DNA of 64,000 bases from NCBI GenBank assembly GCA_963677445.2, contig CAXXGF010000038.1, forward strand, positions 179,816-243,815. Reading direction: 5' to 3'. A model generated the notes under the pieces. That model was not told where the DNA came from. It was given only the letters and a program-made list of their open reading frames with translations, and did not search any database. This stretch comes from G963677445 sp963677445 (lineage in GTDB: Bacteria; Bacteroidota; Ignavibacteria; Ignavibacteriales; Melioribacteraceae). Shown in pieces: positions 9,225-18,222 of this stretch. The position numbers and the translations under genes are program-made. Numbering within the stretch: the stretch's first letter is position 1; each line of letters starts with the position of its first letter.

Positions 9225-9722
9225 TTTACGGGTGGTTCCGTAGAAGGTGAACTGTTCCAGAAGGTCGATATGATGAGCGGTGTCAAACTTATTCCCCATA
9301 AAGTTCACCGTGGGTTTTACCTTCAGCATCGCCGAGCGCATCATAAGGAAGGGAATATCAAAATTGCGGCCGTTGAAAGTGATCACTTTATCCACTCTGC
9401 CGGCATAGCGCCAGAAATGCTCCAGGATATCCTTTTCAGACATCGCCCGGTATTTCACCGGTTTCTGCTCAGAGGTCCATTCCTCATTTTCACCTTCGTA
9501 AAGAACCATCATATTTCCGGTATCGGTATTAAGCATCGCTATTGAAACCACTCGGGAGGTAAAGGGATAAAGACTGAGGTACCTGACAGCATCCTCCTTT
9601 TTCTCCTTTTTTATCGAATCGTCATGTTCCTTCTCAGCCTGGCGAAAAATAAATTCCTGCTGCGATTCACTCAGCTCCTCTAAATCCACTCCGCATGTTT
9701 CAATATCGAATACAAGTTCCAT
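9039..9722 (-). CDS. DEDD-family 3'-5' exonuclease (PolB-like)
   Basis: 227 residues related to the predicted 3'-5' exonucleases with a DNA polymerase B exonuclease fold. Catalytic acidic residues are visible: DIET at residues 6-9 (Exo I), FNGRNFD at about 117-123 (Exo II), and YNADDVFATYEL near residue 208 (Exo III). Family members degrade single-stranded nucleic acid from the 3' end using two metal ions. The start ATG at 9722 has AGGAT upstream. The gene is intact although its last 187 bases are duplicated beyond the toxin-antitoxin cassette. It follows the thioesterase gene by 5 bases on the same strand. Confidence 0.88.
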   Translation of the reverse strand: MELVFDIETCGVDLEELSESQQEFIFRQAEKEHDDSIKKEKKEDAVRYLSLYPFTSRVVSIAMLNTDTGNMMVLYEGENEEWTSEQKPVKYRAMSEKDILEHFWRYAGRVDKVITFNGRNFDIPFLMMRSAMLKVKPTVNFMGNKFDTAHHIDLLEQFTFYGTTRKFNLDFYCHAFGIESPKGKGVTGMEVKQLYEAGKLKEIAAYNADDVFATYELYKIWKEFLVI

Positions 9723-9727
9723 GATAG

Positions 9728-10186
9728 TTATCCTGTTTTTTTCACTTCAGTAATTTCATAATCGCTTACAGCCTTGTAAAATTCTTCCGGCAGTAGCCTC
9801 GACTTGTTGTCGCTTCTGTCGATATGCACCACAACTCCCCCGCCCCGGGTTATGATTTTACCGGATGCTTTTTTTACAACAAGGTGACGGAATCCAAAGC
9901 TGCTGTTTTTCACAAACTCAATCCGGGTATATATTTCCAGTTCGTCATCCAGAAAAGCCGGTTCTATATAGTCACATTCATTACGGGCCATTATAAAAAA
10001 TGAGCTCCCTTCCAGCAGACCGGGGATATCATAATTTTTTATAATATCCTGAGTATATTTTATCCTCGCGTCCTCAAAAAAATTAAAATAGACCGCGTTG
10101 TTGCATACGGCAAGCATATCAACTTCATGAAAACGCACAGTTTCTTCTATAACATGACGATAGTTTTTTATTTCATCCATATTCAT
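9728..10186 (-). CDS. Acyl-CoA thioesterase, 4HBT family (YbgC/FadM-like)
   Basis: 152 residues of the hot-dog fold thioesterase family. The active-site region reads HEVDMLAVCNNAVYFNFFED, matching the usual D-x-x-G-H/N-x-N-N-x-x-Y-x-x-y-f-E pattern with the catalytic acidic residue in VDMLAVCNN. The second half, SFGFRHLVVKKASGKIITRG, is the long central strand pair. The family hydrolyses acyl-CoA thioesters; the exact chain length cannot be predicted. It is 5 bases upstream of the exonuclease gene and probably cotranscribed with it. Confidence 0.85.
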   Translation of the reverse strand: MNMDEIKNYRHVIEETVRFHEVDMLAVCNNAVYFNFFEDARIKYTQDIIKNYDIPGLLEGSSFFIMARNECDYIEPAFLDDELEIYTRIEFVKNSSFGFRHLVVKKASGKIITRGGGVVVHIDRSDNKSRLLPEEFYKAVSDYEITEVKKTG

Positions 10187-10224
10187 ATCTAATAAAAAAA
10201 ATAAAAATATTTATTTAAAAATTA

Positions 10225-10443
10225 TAATCCTAATCGTAATCATAATCTTAATCGTAAACTGGCAGCGCCAGAAAAATAATGAAATCCCCAAAATGAATCG
10301 TACTCGTTCTCGTAATCGTACTTCGTACTCGTCTTTAGCAAAACACCCAGGTTATTCGGGAACGAGGACGATTACGAGTACCGATTCGCTGTGTACGATA
10401 AATTTTTGCCATTTTGCGTAGAATTTAATTCCTTACTGAGTAA
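10225..10443 (+). repeat. Dispersed repeat family A, copy I
   Basis: Contains, in order, a CTGGC-GCGCCAG-type small palindrome, an AC/CG-rich pseudo-palindromic block with GTACTCG and CGATTACGAGTACC elements, and the core TTTTGCGTAGAATTTAA with CTTACTGAG. The same three modules recur at 17004-17197 and, more diverged, at 19451-19632. Confidence 0.85.
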
Positions 10444-10553
10444 TAATAATCGTAATCCGGCAAGCCAGAAACAAAGTAGAAAGTATAATAAAAAGAGGGA
10501 CTCCTGGGACAACTGTGACTCTGACTATTCTATCAATTGCAGACCTAATTACT

Positions 10554-10597
10554 TGTCATTCCGGTTTTTGCGTCCTTTGCATAAAAATCGGAATCTT
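10554..10597 (+). repeat. Short hairpin repeat B, copy 1
   Basis: TGTCATTCCGGTTTTT followed after a short spacer by AAAAATCGGAATCTT, so the arms ATTCCGGTTTTT and AAAAATCGGAAT form a hairpin. A second copy lies at 21062-21105. This resembles REP-type palindromes common in bacterial intergenic DNA. Confidence 0.7.
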
Positions 10598-10624
10598 ATG
10601 CCGGATAAATTGGTCCTGATGTTG

Positions 10625-10740
10625 CTGGTTTCGACTCCGCTCAAACTCCGGCTGTGTTCATGAAAAATTTTGCTATTTTGCGTAGAATTTAACTTCTTAT
10701 GGAATAAACTGACAAGCCAGAGACAAATACTACTGATCGG
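10625..10740 (+). repeat. Dispersed repeat family A, copy V (variant with TTCGACTCCGCTCAA flank)
   Basis: Shares a contiguous stretch of about 80 bases, TTTCGACTCCGCTCAA through the core TTTTGCGTAGAATTTAAC and CTTATGGAATA, with the reverse-strand copy at 61590-61672. The CTGACAAGCCAG palindrome follows the core here. Confidence 0.85.
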
Positions 10741-10838
10741 TGGGTGAGCGAAGTCGAAGCCCTGCCAGACCCGCGTGAGGTGTATAAAATTAACCTCAAG
10801 CCTATGTTTATCCGACAATAATTACAAAGAACAATGGC

Positions 10839-11861
10839 TCAGCCAAATATCTTCCCGATTTTTTCCGTAACGGTTTGAACCTGTTCAAAACTTACATCCA
10901 TATGGGTGACAATTCTGAAATTATCCGCTGAAATGGCGCTCAACCTTATTCCTTCATCAGCAAACATCTTTATCACCTCATCGGCGCTTTTTTCTTTATA
11001 ACTGAACATCACAATATTTGTCTGCACAAGTTCCGGATTTATATCAACCGCTCCGGTATCCATCAGCGCTTCGGCGATCATAATGGCCTTGCGATGATCC
11101 CCGGCGAGTTTGGGAATATTATTCTGGAGTGCGTAAAGTCCGGCAGCCGCTATAACGCCTACCTGCCTCATTCCCCCACCCCAGGCTTTCCTGATCCTGA
11201 AAGCCTCCTTAATAAAATCTTTGCTGCCGGCGATGACCGAACCTATCGGAGCCCCCAGCCCTTTTGAAAGGCAACATGAAACGCTGTCGAGCGGAGCGCA
11301 ATAATCGGCGGGCCTAATACCTGAGGCTACCGAGGCATTCCATAACCTGGCGCCATCCATATGGAAAGCGAGCCCGTATTTATCGGCTATCTTCCGGAGC
11401 GCGAGAATATTATCCATCGGCTGGACTATGCCGCCGGCAACATTATGGGTATTTTCAATTTCTATCACCCTTGTTCTTGCCATATAATAAGCAGCTTCAG
11501 GACGAACAGCTTTCTCAACATCAGCGGGATCAAGAATCCCCATTTCTCCCGGAAGCTGCGATAACGTTAGTCCGCTCAACGCAGCCGGTGAGCCTGATTC
11601 AAAGTGAAAAATATGGGCGTCCTTATGGATGATCACCTCATCACCGGGTGATGTATGAACATTGAGGCAAATCTGGTTGCCCATTGTTCCGCTCGGCACA
11701 AAAAGAGCCGCTTCCTTGCCGAGCAGCTCAGCCGCGTATTCCTCAAGTTTGTTAACGGTGGGGTCTTCCTTATAGATATCATCTCCCACTTCGGCTTGCG
11801 CCATTACCTTTCTCATTTCAGCAGAAGGTTTGGTAACTGTGTCGCTTCTTAAATCAATCAT
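10839..11861 (-). CDS. ltaE: Low-specificity L-threonine aldolase
   Basis: 340 residues of the PLP-dependent fold-type I threonine aldolase family, which cleaves L-threonine or allo-threonine to glycine and acetaldehyde. The N-terminus MIDLRSDTVTKPSAEMR is diagnostic. The Schiff-base lysine is in SCCLSKGLGAPIGSVI at about residue 200, and the PLP-contacting FHMDGARLWNA is at about 165. Length is typical. The ATG at 11861 overlaps the 3' end of lnt by 8 bases, so translation is likely coupled within the operon that starts upstream at era/dedA. Confidence 0.93.
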   Translation of the reverse strand: MIDLRSDTVTKPSAEMRKVMAQAEVGDDIYKEDPTVNKLEEYAAELLGKEAALFVPSGTMGNQICLNVHTSPGDEVIIHKDAHIFHFESGSPAALSGLTLSQLPGEMGILDPADVEKAVRPEAAYYMARTRVIEIENTHNVAGGIVQPMDNILALRKIADKYGLAFHMDGARLWNASVASGIRPADYCAPLDSVSCCLSKGLGAPIGSVIAGSKDFIKEAFRIRKAWGGGMRQVGVIAAAGLYALQNNIPKLAGDHRKAIMIAEALMDTGAVDINPELVQTNIVMFSYKEKSADEVIKMFADEGIRLSAISADNFRIVTHMDVSFEQVQTVTEKIGKIFG

Positions 11862-13521
11862 CTTTCAAAAATTTATTTTTAAACCATTTAATTAATAATG
11901 CCGCTAGGAACCACAATGAAATAACCAGACTAATTCCCGGTACAAGAAGCGGATTCCTGGTATAAAATGTTTTTTCTGTTAATATCGGGAAACTGCCTGT
12001 AAGCACATCCCGCTCAAAAAGATTTGTTTCACTAATTGTTCTGCCTGTATGGTCAATAAAACAGCTTACCCCCCCGTTGGCCGCCCTGAGAACCCACCTG
12101 CGGTTTTCCACAGCCCGCATCACAGCGATTTCCTTATGCTGAAAAGGGCCGCTGGAATAACCATACCAACTGTCATTCGTAACAACAACTATAACATTCG
12201 CTCCCCGGTCAACAAATGAAGCCACAAAATCGGGATAGATTGATTCTATACAGATCACACCGGCGGCGGAAAATGAGGAGTCGCGACCAACAATTGTTCT
12301 TTTGACATTAACATCAAAATTAACTGTATCCCGCCCGGTGTTCCAGCTTGAGATACCCACGTTCCATTTGATGATATCACCCAAAAGAGGTATCGTTTCA
12401 ACAAACGGCACCTTTTCACCAAAGGGCACAAGCATCATTTTTTTATAACGCTGGATATTATATCCTCCCGGTTCGAAAAGAAGTATTGAATTATATGACT
12501 GGTAAACCATGTCGCTGTTTTTTATCGGCTTGGCATCATCCGGGAAGTCATCCCCCTTTTTATGATAAATTACATCAGGCATACCGGTTAGTATTTTAAG
12601 TTTGGTTGAGTCAACAAAACTTCTGATTTTGCCAACATACCTGTCATAATTTCCCCCGAGAAGATAAACCGGCAGGGCAGTTTCGGGCCAGACTACAAGT
12701 TCAGCTCCTTCCCCTTTAGCCTTCATTGATAAATCAAGGTACATATCAAGCTGGGATTCCAGGTTGCCGGTTTCCCATTTATTCCAGGGATTCAGGTCTG
12801 GTTGAATAAGGCCGGTATTTATCCGGCTTGTTTTTATAATAAATGAAAATGTAGTCTGAATGCTGCCATAAACAAGTGGTACAGCAAAGAAAATTATTGC
12901 CAGAGCGCCAAATAATCTTTTTCTTTTTTTACTTGTTCCTTCATCAAAGAAAGCGAGGTATAGAAAAATGTTTATATAAAGGATAAGCACAGAAAGTCCG
13001 TATGCTCCTATTATATCGGCCGGCTGGATAAACCACCTGAAATAAGCCTGTGTGTTGCCGAGAATAAGCCAGGGAAATTTAAGATCGGTTAATGTAAGGG
13101 CATATTCAAATGTCACCCAGAAAAGGGGGAAGAAAAATAACGCGGCTCTTTTGCTGATTATTTTTGATGCGGCTAAATAAAGGAGCGTAGGAATTATATA
13201 AAGAAAAGGGAGGAACAATGCCAGCGCTACCCCCGATATCATCAGAAAAACATCCGCCTCGGGTGTCCAGCTCCCAACCCAGTATAAACTTATCAGGCAC
13301 CAGAAAAAAGTAAACGCGTAAGTGAGCCGGCCTAAAGCTCCCGCCCCGTTCCGTTTTTCGAGCGACATAAAAAAAGGAATAAACGCGATAAAAGCAAGGA
13401 AAAACACAGGTATCGGAGGATATGATATACCGAGCATCAGCCCGCCCCCCGCGGTAAGAAGCAACTGTCTCCGGTTTTTTAATGTCTCCGGGTCAGGATT
13501 TTTCAGATTGAGAAAACTCAT
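11854..13521 (-). CDS. lnt: Apolipoprotein N-acyltransferase
   Basis: 555 residues. About seven N-terminal membrane helices are followed by a periplasmic nitrilase-fold domain. The catalytic triad is visible: Glu in VVWPETALPVYL, Lys in MMLVPFGEKVPF, and Cys in GVICIESIYPDFV. The enzyme adds the third acyl chain to lipoproteins in the cytoplasmic membrane, which fits the several lipoproteins encoded in this window. The start overlaps the dedA stop by 4 bases (ATGA) and the end overlaps ltaE. The length is slightly longer than the roughly 510 residues of the E. coli enzyme. Confidence 0.94.
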   Translation of the reverse strand: MSFLNLKNPDPETLKNRRQLLLTAGGGLMLGISYPPIPVFFLAFIAFIPFFMSLEKRNGAGALGRLTYAFTFFWCLISLYWVGSWTPEADVFLMISGVALALFLPFLYIIPTLLYLAASKIISKRAALFFFPLFWVTFEYALTLTDLKFPWLILGNTQAYFRWFIQPADIIGAYGLSVLILYINIFLYLAFFDEGTSKKRKRLFGALAIIFFAVPLVYGSIQTTFSFIIKTSRINTGLIQPDLNPWNKWETGNLESQLDMYLDLSMKAKGEGAELVVWPETALPVYLLGGNYDRYVGKIRSFVDSTKLKILTGMPDVIYHKKGDDFPDDAKPIKNSDMVYQSYNSILLFEPGGYNIQRYKKMMLVPFGEKVPFVETIPLLGDIIKWNVGISSWNTGRDTVNFDVNVKRTIVGRDSSFSAAGVICIESIYPDFVASFVDRGANVIVVVTNDSWYGYSSGPFQHKEIAVMRAVENRRWVLRAANGGVSCFIDHTGRTISETNLFERDVLTGSFPILTEKTFYTRNPLLVPGISLVISLWFLAALLIKWFKNKFLKDD

Positions 13522-14129
13522 TTTTTCTGCCCTCTCCTTTTAACCAAAAAATATATCACTACAAATAATACCGCAACACCGGTAAGTATAAATATAATAT
13601 TGGAATATGTTGAAAGATAATAATCTATCCTCTCAACATTGCTCCCTAAGGTCATCCCGAGATATATAATAATCGCGTTCCACAAAAAAGCGCTTATCGA
13701 CGCGTTAAGAAAAGTTTTTCCAAGATCAAGCTCATGCAGCCCTGAAAAAAAACTAATCACCGAACGAGTGCCCGGAAGGAAACGATTTACCAGTATCAGT
13801 TTGTACCCATACTTTTTAAACCACTCATCCGGTTTTTTCAGCTCTTCTTCTGAAACAAAACTGAGTTTTCCGGTTCTGATTATTTTTTCACCGAACATTT
13901 TGCCAACATAATACATCAGAATAAATCCGAGCGCCGAACCAACACTTGTGATTAGCAGGATAGGGATGAAACCAAGCCCTGAGGCCCCTATCATGGTGGC
14001 TCCTACAACAACCACAACATCACTCGGGGAAGGGGGAAATACATTTTCGATAAAAGAAAACAAAAACAATATTATATAGATCCATGAAGGATCGAGTACA
14101 TTCAGGTAATTAATAACAGATTCGAGCAT
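13518..14129 (-). CDS. DedA family membrane protein
   Basis: 203 residues with four to five membrane helices and the DedA/VTT signature: FIENVFPPSPSDVVVVVGA near residue 27, and the conserved arginine-glycine motif NRFLPGTRSVISFFSG at about 118. DedA proteins are proposed lipid scramblases/flippases needed for envelope integrity. The gene overlaps lnt by 4 bases, which places it with envelope biogenesis genes. There is a 125-base gap to ispF upstream, so a separate promoter is possible. Confidence 0.9.
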   Translation of the reverse strand: MLESVINYLNVLDPSWIYIILFLFSFIENVFPPSPSDVVVVVGATMIGASGLGFIPILLITSVGSALGFILMYYVGKMFGEKIIRTGKLSFVSEEELKKPDEWFKKYGYKLILVNRFLPGTRSVISFFSGLHELDLGKTFLNASISAFLWNAIIIYLGMTLGSNVERIDYYLSTYSNIIFILTGVAVLFVVIYFLVKRRGQKK

Positions 14130-14254
14130 TATACCTCATTTTGCGCTTAGAAATAATTTTCCCGCATCATAATTGCGGAAAGTCAATTGTGTTTATAGTT
14201 AAAACTTTGTTAAAATTCTCTATTAAATAAAATTATAAAGAAACTTCATTTGCT

Positions 14255-14761
14255 TCAGGGTGTTTCTTCATCCCCCTGTTTAAGCAATAACAGGGCGACA
14301 GCATATACGGCAACTCCCTCCTCGCGTCCTACGAAACCCATTTGCTCGGAAGTTGTGGCTTTAACGGACACCCGGCCTGTTTCAATATTCAGCAGTGTCG
14401 CTATCGATTCCCGCATCGCGTCGATATAGGGCTTAAGCTTTGGCCGTTGCATAACGATTGTAGCGTCAATATTCCCGACAAGGTAACCCTCAGCGTCAAT
14501 AAGCTCATAAACCGAGCTTAAAAGTTTTTTGCTGTCAGCCCCTTTATATTCGGGATCAGTATCAGGAAAATGTTTCCCTATGTCACCCAGGGCCAAGGCT
14601 CCGAGAAGCGCGTCACATATCGCGTGAAGCAAAGCGTCAGCGTCGGAATGCCCCATCAAACCTTTTTCGAAAGGCACTTCTATTCCCCCGAGCATCAGCC
14701 GGCGGTTAAATTCAAGGCTGTGGACGTCATATCCAAAACCGGTTCGTACTGGTAATTTCAA
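14255..14761 (-). CDS. ispF: 2-C-methyl-D-erythritol 2,4-cyclodiphosphate synthase
   Basis: 168 residues. Zinc-binding and active-site motifs are present: GYDVHSLEF near the start, GLMGHSDADALLHAICDAL at about 34-52, GDIGKHFPDTDPEYKGADS at about 58-76, and the C-terminal VSVKATTSEQMGFVGREEG. It forms the cyclic diphosphate in the MEP pathway of isoprenoid synthesis. The start must lie before GYDVH, and the only candidate is a TTG at 14761, which overlaps the acylphosphatase stop by 4 bases. This is an unusual but well-constrained start. Confidence 0.94.
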   Translation of the reverse strand: MKLPVRTGFGYDVHSLEFNRRLMLGGIEVPFEKGLMGHSDADALLHAICDALLGALALGDIGKHFPDTDPEYKGADSKKLLSSVYELIDAEGYLVGNIDATIVMQRPKLKPYIDAMRESIATLLNIETGRVSVKATTSEQMGFVGREEGVAVYAVALLLLKQGDEETP

Positions 14762-15045
14762 TGTCTTATCTCAAAATGTGAAAATTCATTTAATGCGTCA
14801 CCCCATTTAAGGGAAAAGTCACGGACCATCGAATGCGACGGTCCTTGTTTTACAAGTCTTACAAATTCTTCGAGCTGTTCTTTATCCCCTTCGGCAACCG
14901 AAAAAACCTCTCCGCTATAAAGATTTTTTGTGTATCCCTTTATACCCAGCGCGTTGGCGTTCCTCAGCACATAATAGCGGAATCCGACACCCTGTACAAG
15001 TCCTTCAACAATTATCTCAACTCTTTTCAGTTTTTTTTCTTCCAT
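14758..15045 (-). CDS. acyP: Acylphosphatase
   Basis: About 95 residues. The signature VQGVGFRYYVLRNANALGI carries the catalytic Arg, and GYTKNLYSGEVFSVAEGD carries the catalytic Asn. The enzyme hydrolyses acyl phosphates such as acetyl phosphate. The ATG at 15045 (MEEKKLKRVEI) is preferred over a TTG/ATG pair 12-15 bases upstream. It overlaps the preceding transporter gene by 29 bases, consistent with an operon running era, transporter, acyP, ispF. Confidence 0.92.
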   Translation of the reverse strand: MEEKKLKRVEIIVEGLVQGVGFRYYVLRNANALGIKGYTKNLYSGEVFSVAEGDKEQLEEFVRLVKQGPSHSMVRDFSLKWGDALNEFSHFEIRH

Positions 15046-15958
15046 TTGCAAAAGCATCAAATGTTTCTGAAATAATCAGCCCGGTAAATATCAGTGCGCT
15101 GCCGATATATCCAAAATTAGTGATTTTTTCATTTAATAAAAATACCGCGAATATTGCTGCGAAAACCGGCTCGAAAGAATATATTATTCCCGCTTTGGTG
15201 GGGGTAATATCCTTTTGGTATCTTGTCTGCAAAGTGATTGCCAGAATTGTTGCGAGAACTGATGTATAAAAAAGGGCAAATCCCAGGTCCCGGGAAAATT
15301 CAAAGCGGGCGGATTCAAAATTTATCAGATCAAAAACGGCTACAAAGATCGAAGCGACAATTCCTGATACCAGTATCTGAAAGAAGACAAGTATCCTGTA
15401 GTCATGTTTATTTGAATAAACATCAAGATATATTACATGGATTGTAAAAAACACGGCGCAGAGAAGAGTGAGAAAATCGCCGATATTAAAATCAGCGCCG
15501 ATGGTGGATAAAAATTCCGCGATATTATCTCCTCCCGAAGAAAGAAAAAGCACACCGGCAAGCACAAAAAATGTCCCGATTAAGGCTCCTTTCGCCGGTT
15601 TCTTTTTCAGAATGATATATTGCGCGAGGGGAATCATCACCACCACGGTTCCGGTAAGAAAGGCTGACCTGGAAGCTTCGGTAAACCGCAGCCCGGCAGT
15701 CTGTGTGCCATAAGCCAGAAACATTAGTGTGCCCAGGAATAATCCGGCCATAATATTTTTTCGGGTAAAAAGTCCCTTTTTTGTAATTACCAGGAGAATG
15801 AAAAGTATTGCCGCGAGACTGAACCTTAACGCCACAAAAAGCACAGGTGAAGAATAATCAAGCCCCTGCTTAATAATCGCGAAGGTGCCGCCCCACAGTA
15901 TTGTCATCGAAAGCAGTGACAGTTCGGCGACATACTTTTTTTTATTCACCAGGTTCAT
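15017..15958 (-). CDS. EamA-family (DMT) transporter
   Basis: About 313 residues with ten predicted membrane helices arranged as two EamA halves. The typical opening LSMTILWGGTFAIIKQGL and the second-half signature FYTSVLATILAITLQTRYQK with GIIYSFEPVFAAIFAVFLLNE are present. DMT exporters move metabolites or drugs; the substrate is unknown. The ATG at 15958 (MNLVNKK) overlaps the era stop by 17 bases and is favoured over the upstream extension. Confidence 0.87.
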   Translation of the reverse strand: MNLVNKKKYVAELSLLSMTILWGGTFAIIKQGLDYSSPVLFVALRFSLAAILFILLVITKKGLFTRKNIMAGLFLGTLMFLAYGTQTAGLRFTEASRSAFLTGTVVVMIPLAQYIILKKKPAKGALIGTFFVLAGVLFLSSGGDNIAEFLSTIGADFNIGDFLTLLCAVFFTIHVIYLDVYSNKHDYRILVFFQILVSGIVASIFVAVFDLINFESARFEFSRDLGFALFYTSVLATILAITLQTRYQKDITPTKAGIIYSFEPVFAAIFAVFLLNEKITNFGYIGSALIFTGLIISETFDAFANGRKKTEKS

Positions 15959-16856
15959 ACCCGAAATTTTTAAGCATCGAAGCATCCTGACGCCATCTGG
16001 CTTTTACTTTAACCCGAAGCTCCAGGAAAACGGGTCTCTGCAGAAATTCTTCGGCAACCTCCCTGCTCTTCTGACCCAATACTTTTATTTTGGAACCGTT
16101 TTTTCCTATTATTATCGGCTTCTGCGACTCCTTTTCAACTATTATTGCCGCCTCAATATAATCTTTCCTTTTTTCCCTCTCCTTAAATTGTTCAATCACC
16201 ACTTCAGCGCTGAAGGGAACTTCGTCATGAAACAGCTCAAATATTTTTTCCCTGATTATTTCCGAGACAAAAAACCTTTCTGTGCGGTCACTTATTTCAT
16301 CTTCGGGATAATAATAAGGATGTTCCGGCAGCCACTCCCTTATCATTTCGAGAGGTTTCTCCAGGTTGAATTTTTCCAGCGCTGAAATTGGTATAACCTC
16401 ATCAAACCTCTCATCCTTCTGAATCTTTTCCATTAAAACTGAAAGATTTTCCGGTTTAACTTTATCAATTTTATTTATTAGCAGCAGCTTTTTACTTTTT
16501 CGTGAGGATATTATTTTATTCAGTGTTTTATTCTTAAGCAGTTTGCCGCCATCAGGGTCCGAGGGCATATCAAGAATTGCCACCAGTATATCGGCGTCCC
16601 GTGATGATTCGATAACATAATCAACCATCTTTTCCTGAAGCAGATAAGCCGGATCAAGAATACCGGGAGTATCGAGAAATATAACCTGTTCATTTTCAGT
16701 CGTGAGAAGACCTAGGATTTTTTTTCTCGTAGTCTGTGGTTTTGAGGTTGTAATTGAAAGCTTTTCACCAAGCCACGCGTTCATCAGTGTAGATTTACCC
16801 GCATTGGGCAGCCCGATTATTGTCACATAACCGGCTTTGGTCATCTTTTTTTCCAT
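15942..16856 (-). CDS. era: GTPase Era
   Basis: 304 residues. G1 GLPNAGKSTLMNAWLG, G2 region TTSKPQTTRKKILG, G3 DTPGIL and G4 NKID are all present, followed by the C-terminal KH domain (EAAIIVEKESQKPIIIGKNG). Era binds the 3' end of 16S rRNA and acts in 30S assembly. It is the first gene of the minus-strand cluster that continues with the EamA transporter, acyP and ispF. Confidence 0.96.
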   Translation of the reverse strand: MEKKMTKAGYVTIIGLPNAGKSTLMNAWLGEKLSITTSKPQTTRKKILGLLTTENEQVIFLDTPGILDPAYLLQEKMVDYVIESSRDADILVAILDMPSDPDGGKLLKNKTLNKIISSRKSKKLLLINKIDKVKPENLSVLMEKIQKDERFDEVIPISALEKFNLEKPLEMIREWLPEHPYYYPEDEISDRTERFFVSEIIREKIFELFHDEVPFSAEVVIEQFKEREKRKDYIEAAIIVEKESQKPIIIGKNGSKIKVLGQKSREVAEEFLQRPVFLELRVKVKARWRQDASMLKNFGYEPGE

Positions 16857-17673
16857 TGATAATCCTTTTTAAACAATCTTTTAAATATAGGATGCATTAC
16901 GCAAGTAACCAAATGGAGAAAAAACCAAAAAGACAATTGATAATTAAAAGATGACTCCGGCATTTATATTGTGTTAAATTATCCTTTTTATCTGTTCAAT
17001 CCCCGTAATCGTAAACTGGCAGAGCCAGAAAAAAATTGAATCCGAAAAAAGAATCTTACTCGTTCTCGTAATCGAACTTCGTACTCATCCTTTCAAAACG
17101 CTCAGGTTATTCGGGAACGAGGACGATTACGAGTACCGCTTGCTGAGTAGGTAATAATCTTACCATTTTGCGTAGAATTTAACTTCTTACGGAGTAAGCG
17201 ACTCCGAATGGAGTCAAATATTATTAGCCCCGGATGTAATCCGGTGCTTTTATCAGACATTTAAAAGCCGCGACGCTGAAGGCGTCGAATATTAGCAACC
17301 CTGAGTAAAGAATATCTGAAGAATAATATTTAATCTGCACATGAAAGTTATATTCGACCCCTTCAGGGTCTTGTTCCAAGTTTTGCTTTTTACCCCGGGC
17401 AGCTCGCTTCCTTCGCTGCCCGGAAGAATAATAAATCAGGAATAAGGTTCTTTTGAGCTTTTTGTGGGATTTGGTGTTTTTGTGATTTTGTGGCTTTTTT
17501 CCACCCAAATCTGCGAAATCAGGAAAATCTTATTTGAACTTAGCCAATTATTTATCCGGTAATAATTGCGGCGCTGAGCAGAATTTGGTTGCCAGGAGAG
17601 TAATTTGCTTTTGCCCTGAACGGAAAGATTACATAAAATAAATTCACATTAAATGTAAAACCAAAAACTCAAA
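16857..17673. other. Repeat-filled intergenic region
   Basis: No gene is supported. A full copy of dispersed repeat A occupies 17004-17197. A second repeat type follows at about 17198-17250 (GACTCCGAATGGAGTC, then ATTATTAGCCCCGGATG); it recurs in reverse at about 61895-61945. An apparent 94-codon frame at 17224-17508 lies in this repeated DNA and looks spurious. Confidence 0.65.
17004..17197 (+). repeat. Dispersed repeat family A, copy II
   Basis: Same three-part organisation and near-identical long blocks as the copy at 10225-10443: the palindrome CTGGCAGAGCCAG, the block TTATTCGGGAACGAGG followed by CGATTACGAGTACCG, and the core ATTTTGCGTAGAATTTAAC with CTTACGGAGTAA. Confidence 0.88.
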
Positions 17674-18222
17674 TCAAATTCGCGCGGGAGGTTTTCGCAA
17701 TGTATCAAGACTGTCACGGTAATTTTTATGGTTTTCAAAAAGGAAATAAGCTGAAACGAGCAATATCAATGTAACAGACGCGGCGCCGATAAGAAAAATA
17801 TCATTGTTAAAGACAGCCAGGAATTTTTGCATAGCCGAAAGCGCGTTATCGCTGATCTGTTCCAGTTTTTCCTCTCCAAAGGCAATGTTGCTGCCGGAAG
17901 CGTTGTCACCTGATGTTAAAATCATTCCAATTAATACCGCCAGGACAGTCAGAAAAATGCCGGCGATAAAAACAATTGAGTTGCCTGCCGGTTTAATTTT
18001 GGGCTTGAAAACAAATATTCGGGCCATTACCGATTCAGATATTCCATCAGGAGCCGGTTCGGGCTCGAGTTCTTTAAGAAGCTGATCGGTATACTTGTGC
18101 GCCCTGAGCAGATTAATGGCATTTTCATCATCGGCGATCAGTCGCTTCAATTCCCCTGCTTCTTTGGGGCTGAGTTCTCCATCTATATATCTGTTTAATA
18201 TTTCATCTGTAATTTTATTCAT
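17674..18222 (-). CDS. Putative anti-sigma factor
   Basis: 182 residues. The N-terminal cytoplasmic part begins MNKITDEILNRYIDGELSPK, the zf-HC2-like opening of anti-sigma factors, but no clear Cys/His zinc ligands are seen. Membrane helices lie at about 75-97 and 140-160. Family knowledge says such proteins hold an ECF sigma factor inactive at the membrane. The gene overlaps the sigma factor gene by 4 bases (ATGA), which strongly supports the pairing. Confidence 0.78.
   Translation of the reverse strand: MNKITDEILNRYIDGELSPKEAGELKRLIADDENAINLLRAHKYTDQLLKELEPEPAPDGISESVMARIFVFKPKIKPAGNSIVFIAGIFLTVLAVLIGMILTSGDNASGSNIAFGEEKLEQISDNALSAMQKFLAVFNNDIFLIGAASVTLILLVSAYFLFENHKNYRDSLDTLRKPPARI

Larger units (their letters stand above)
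10187..10838. other. Repeat-filled intergenic region
   Basis: No gene is supported. The region holds two copies of a dispersed repeat (10225-10443 and 10625-10740) and one short hairpin repeat (10554-10597). Short open frames here fall entirely inside the repeats. Confidence 0.7.

Noticed and set aside
10391..10818. Two frames of about 90 codons
   Set aside because: Both fall wholly within dispersed repeats and show no coding character.
17224..17508. 94-codon open frame on the minus strand
   Set aside because: It lies in repeated intergenic DNA (part recurs near 61895-61945), is Lys-rich at one end and has no protein-like pattern.
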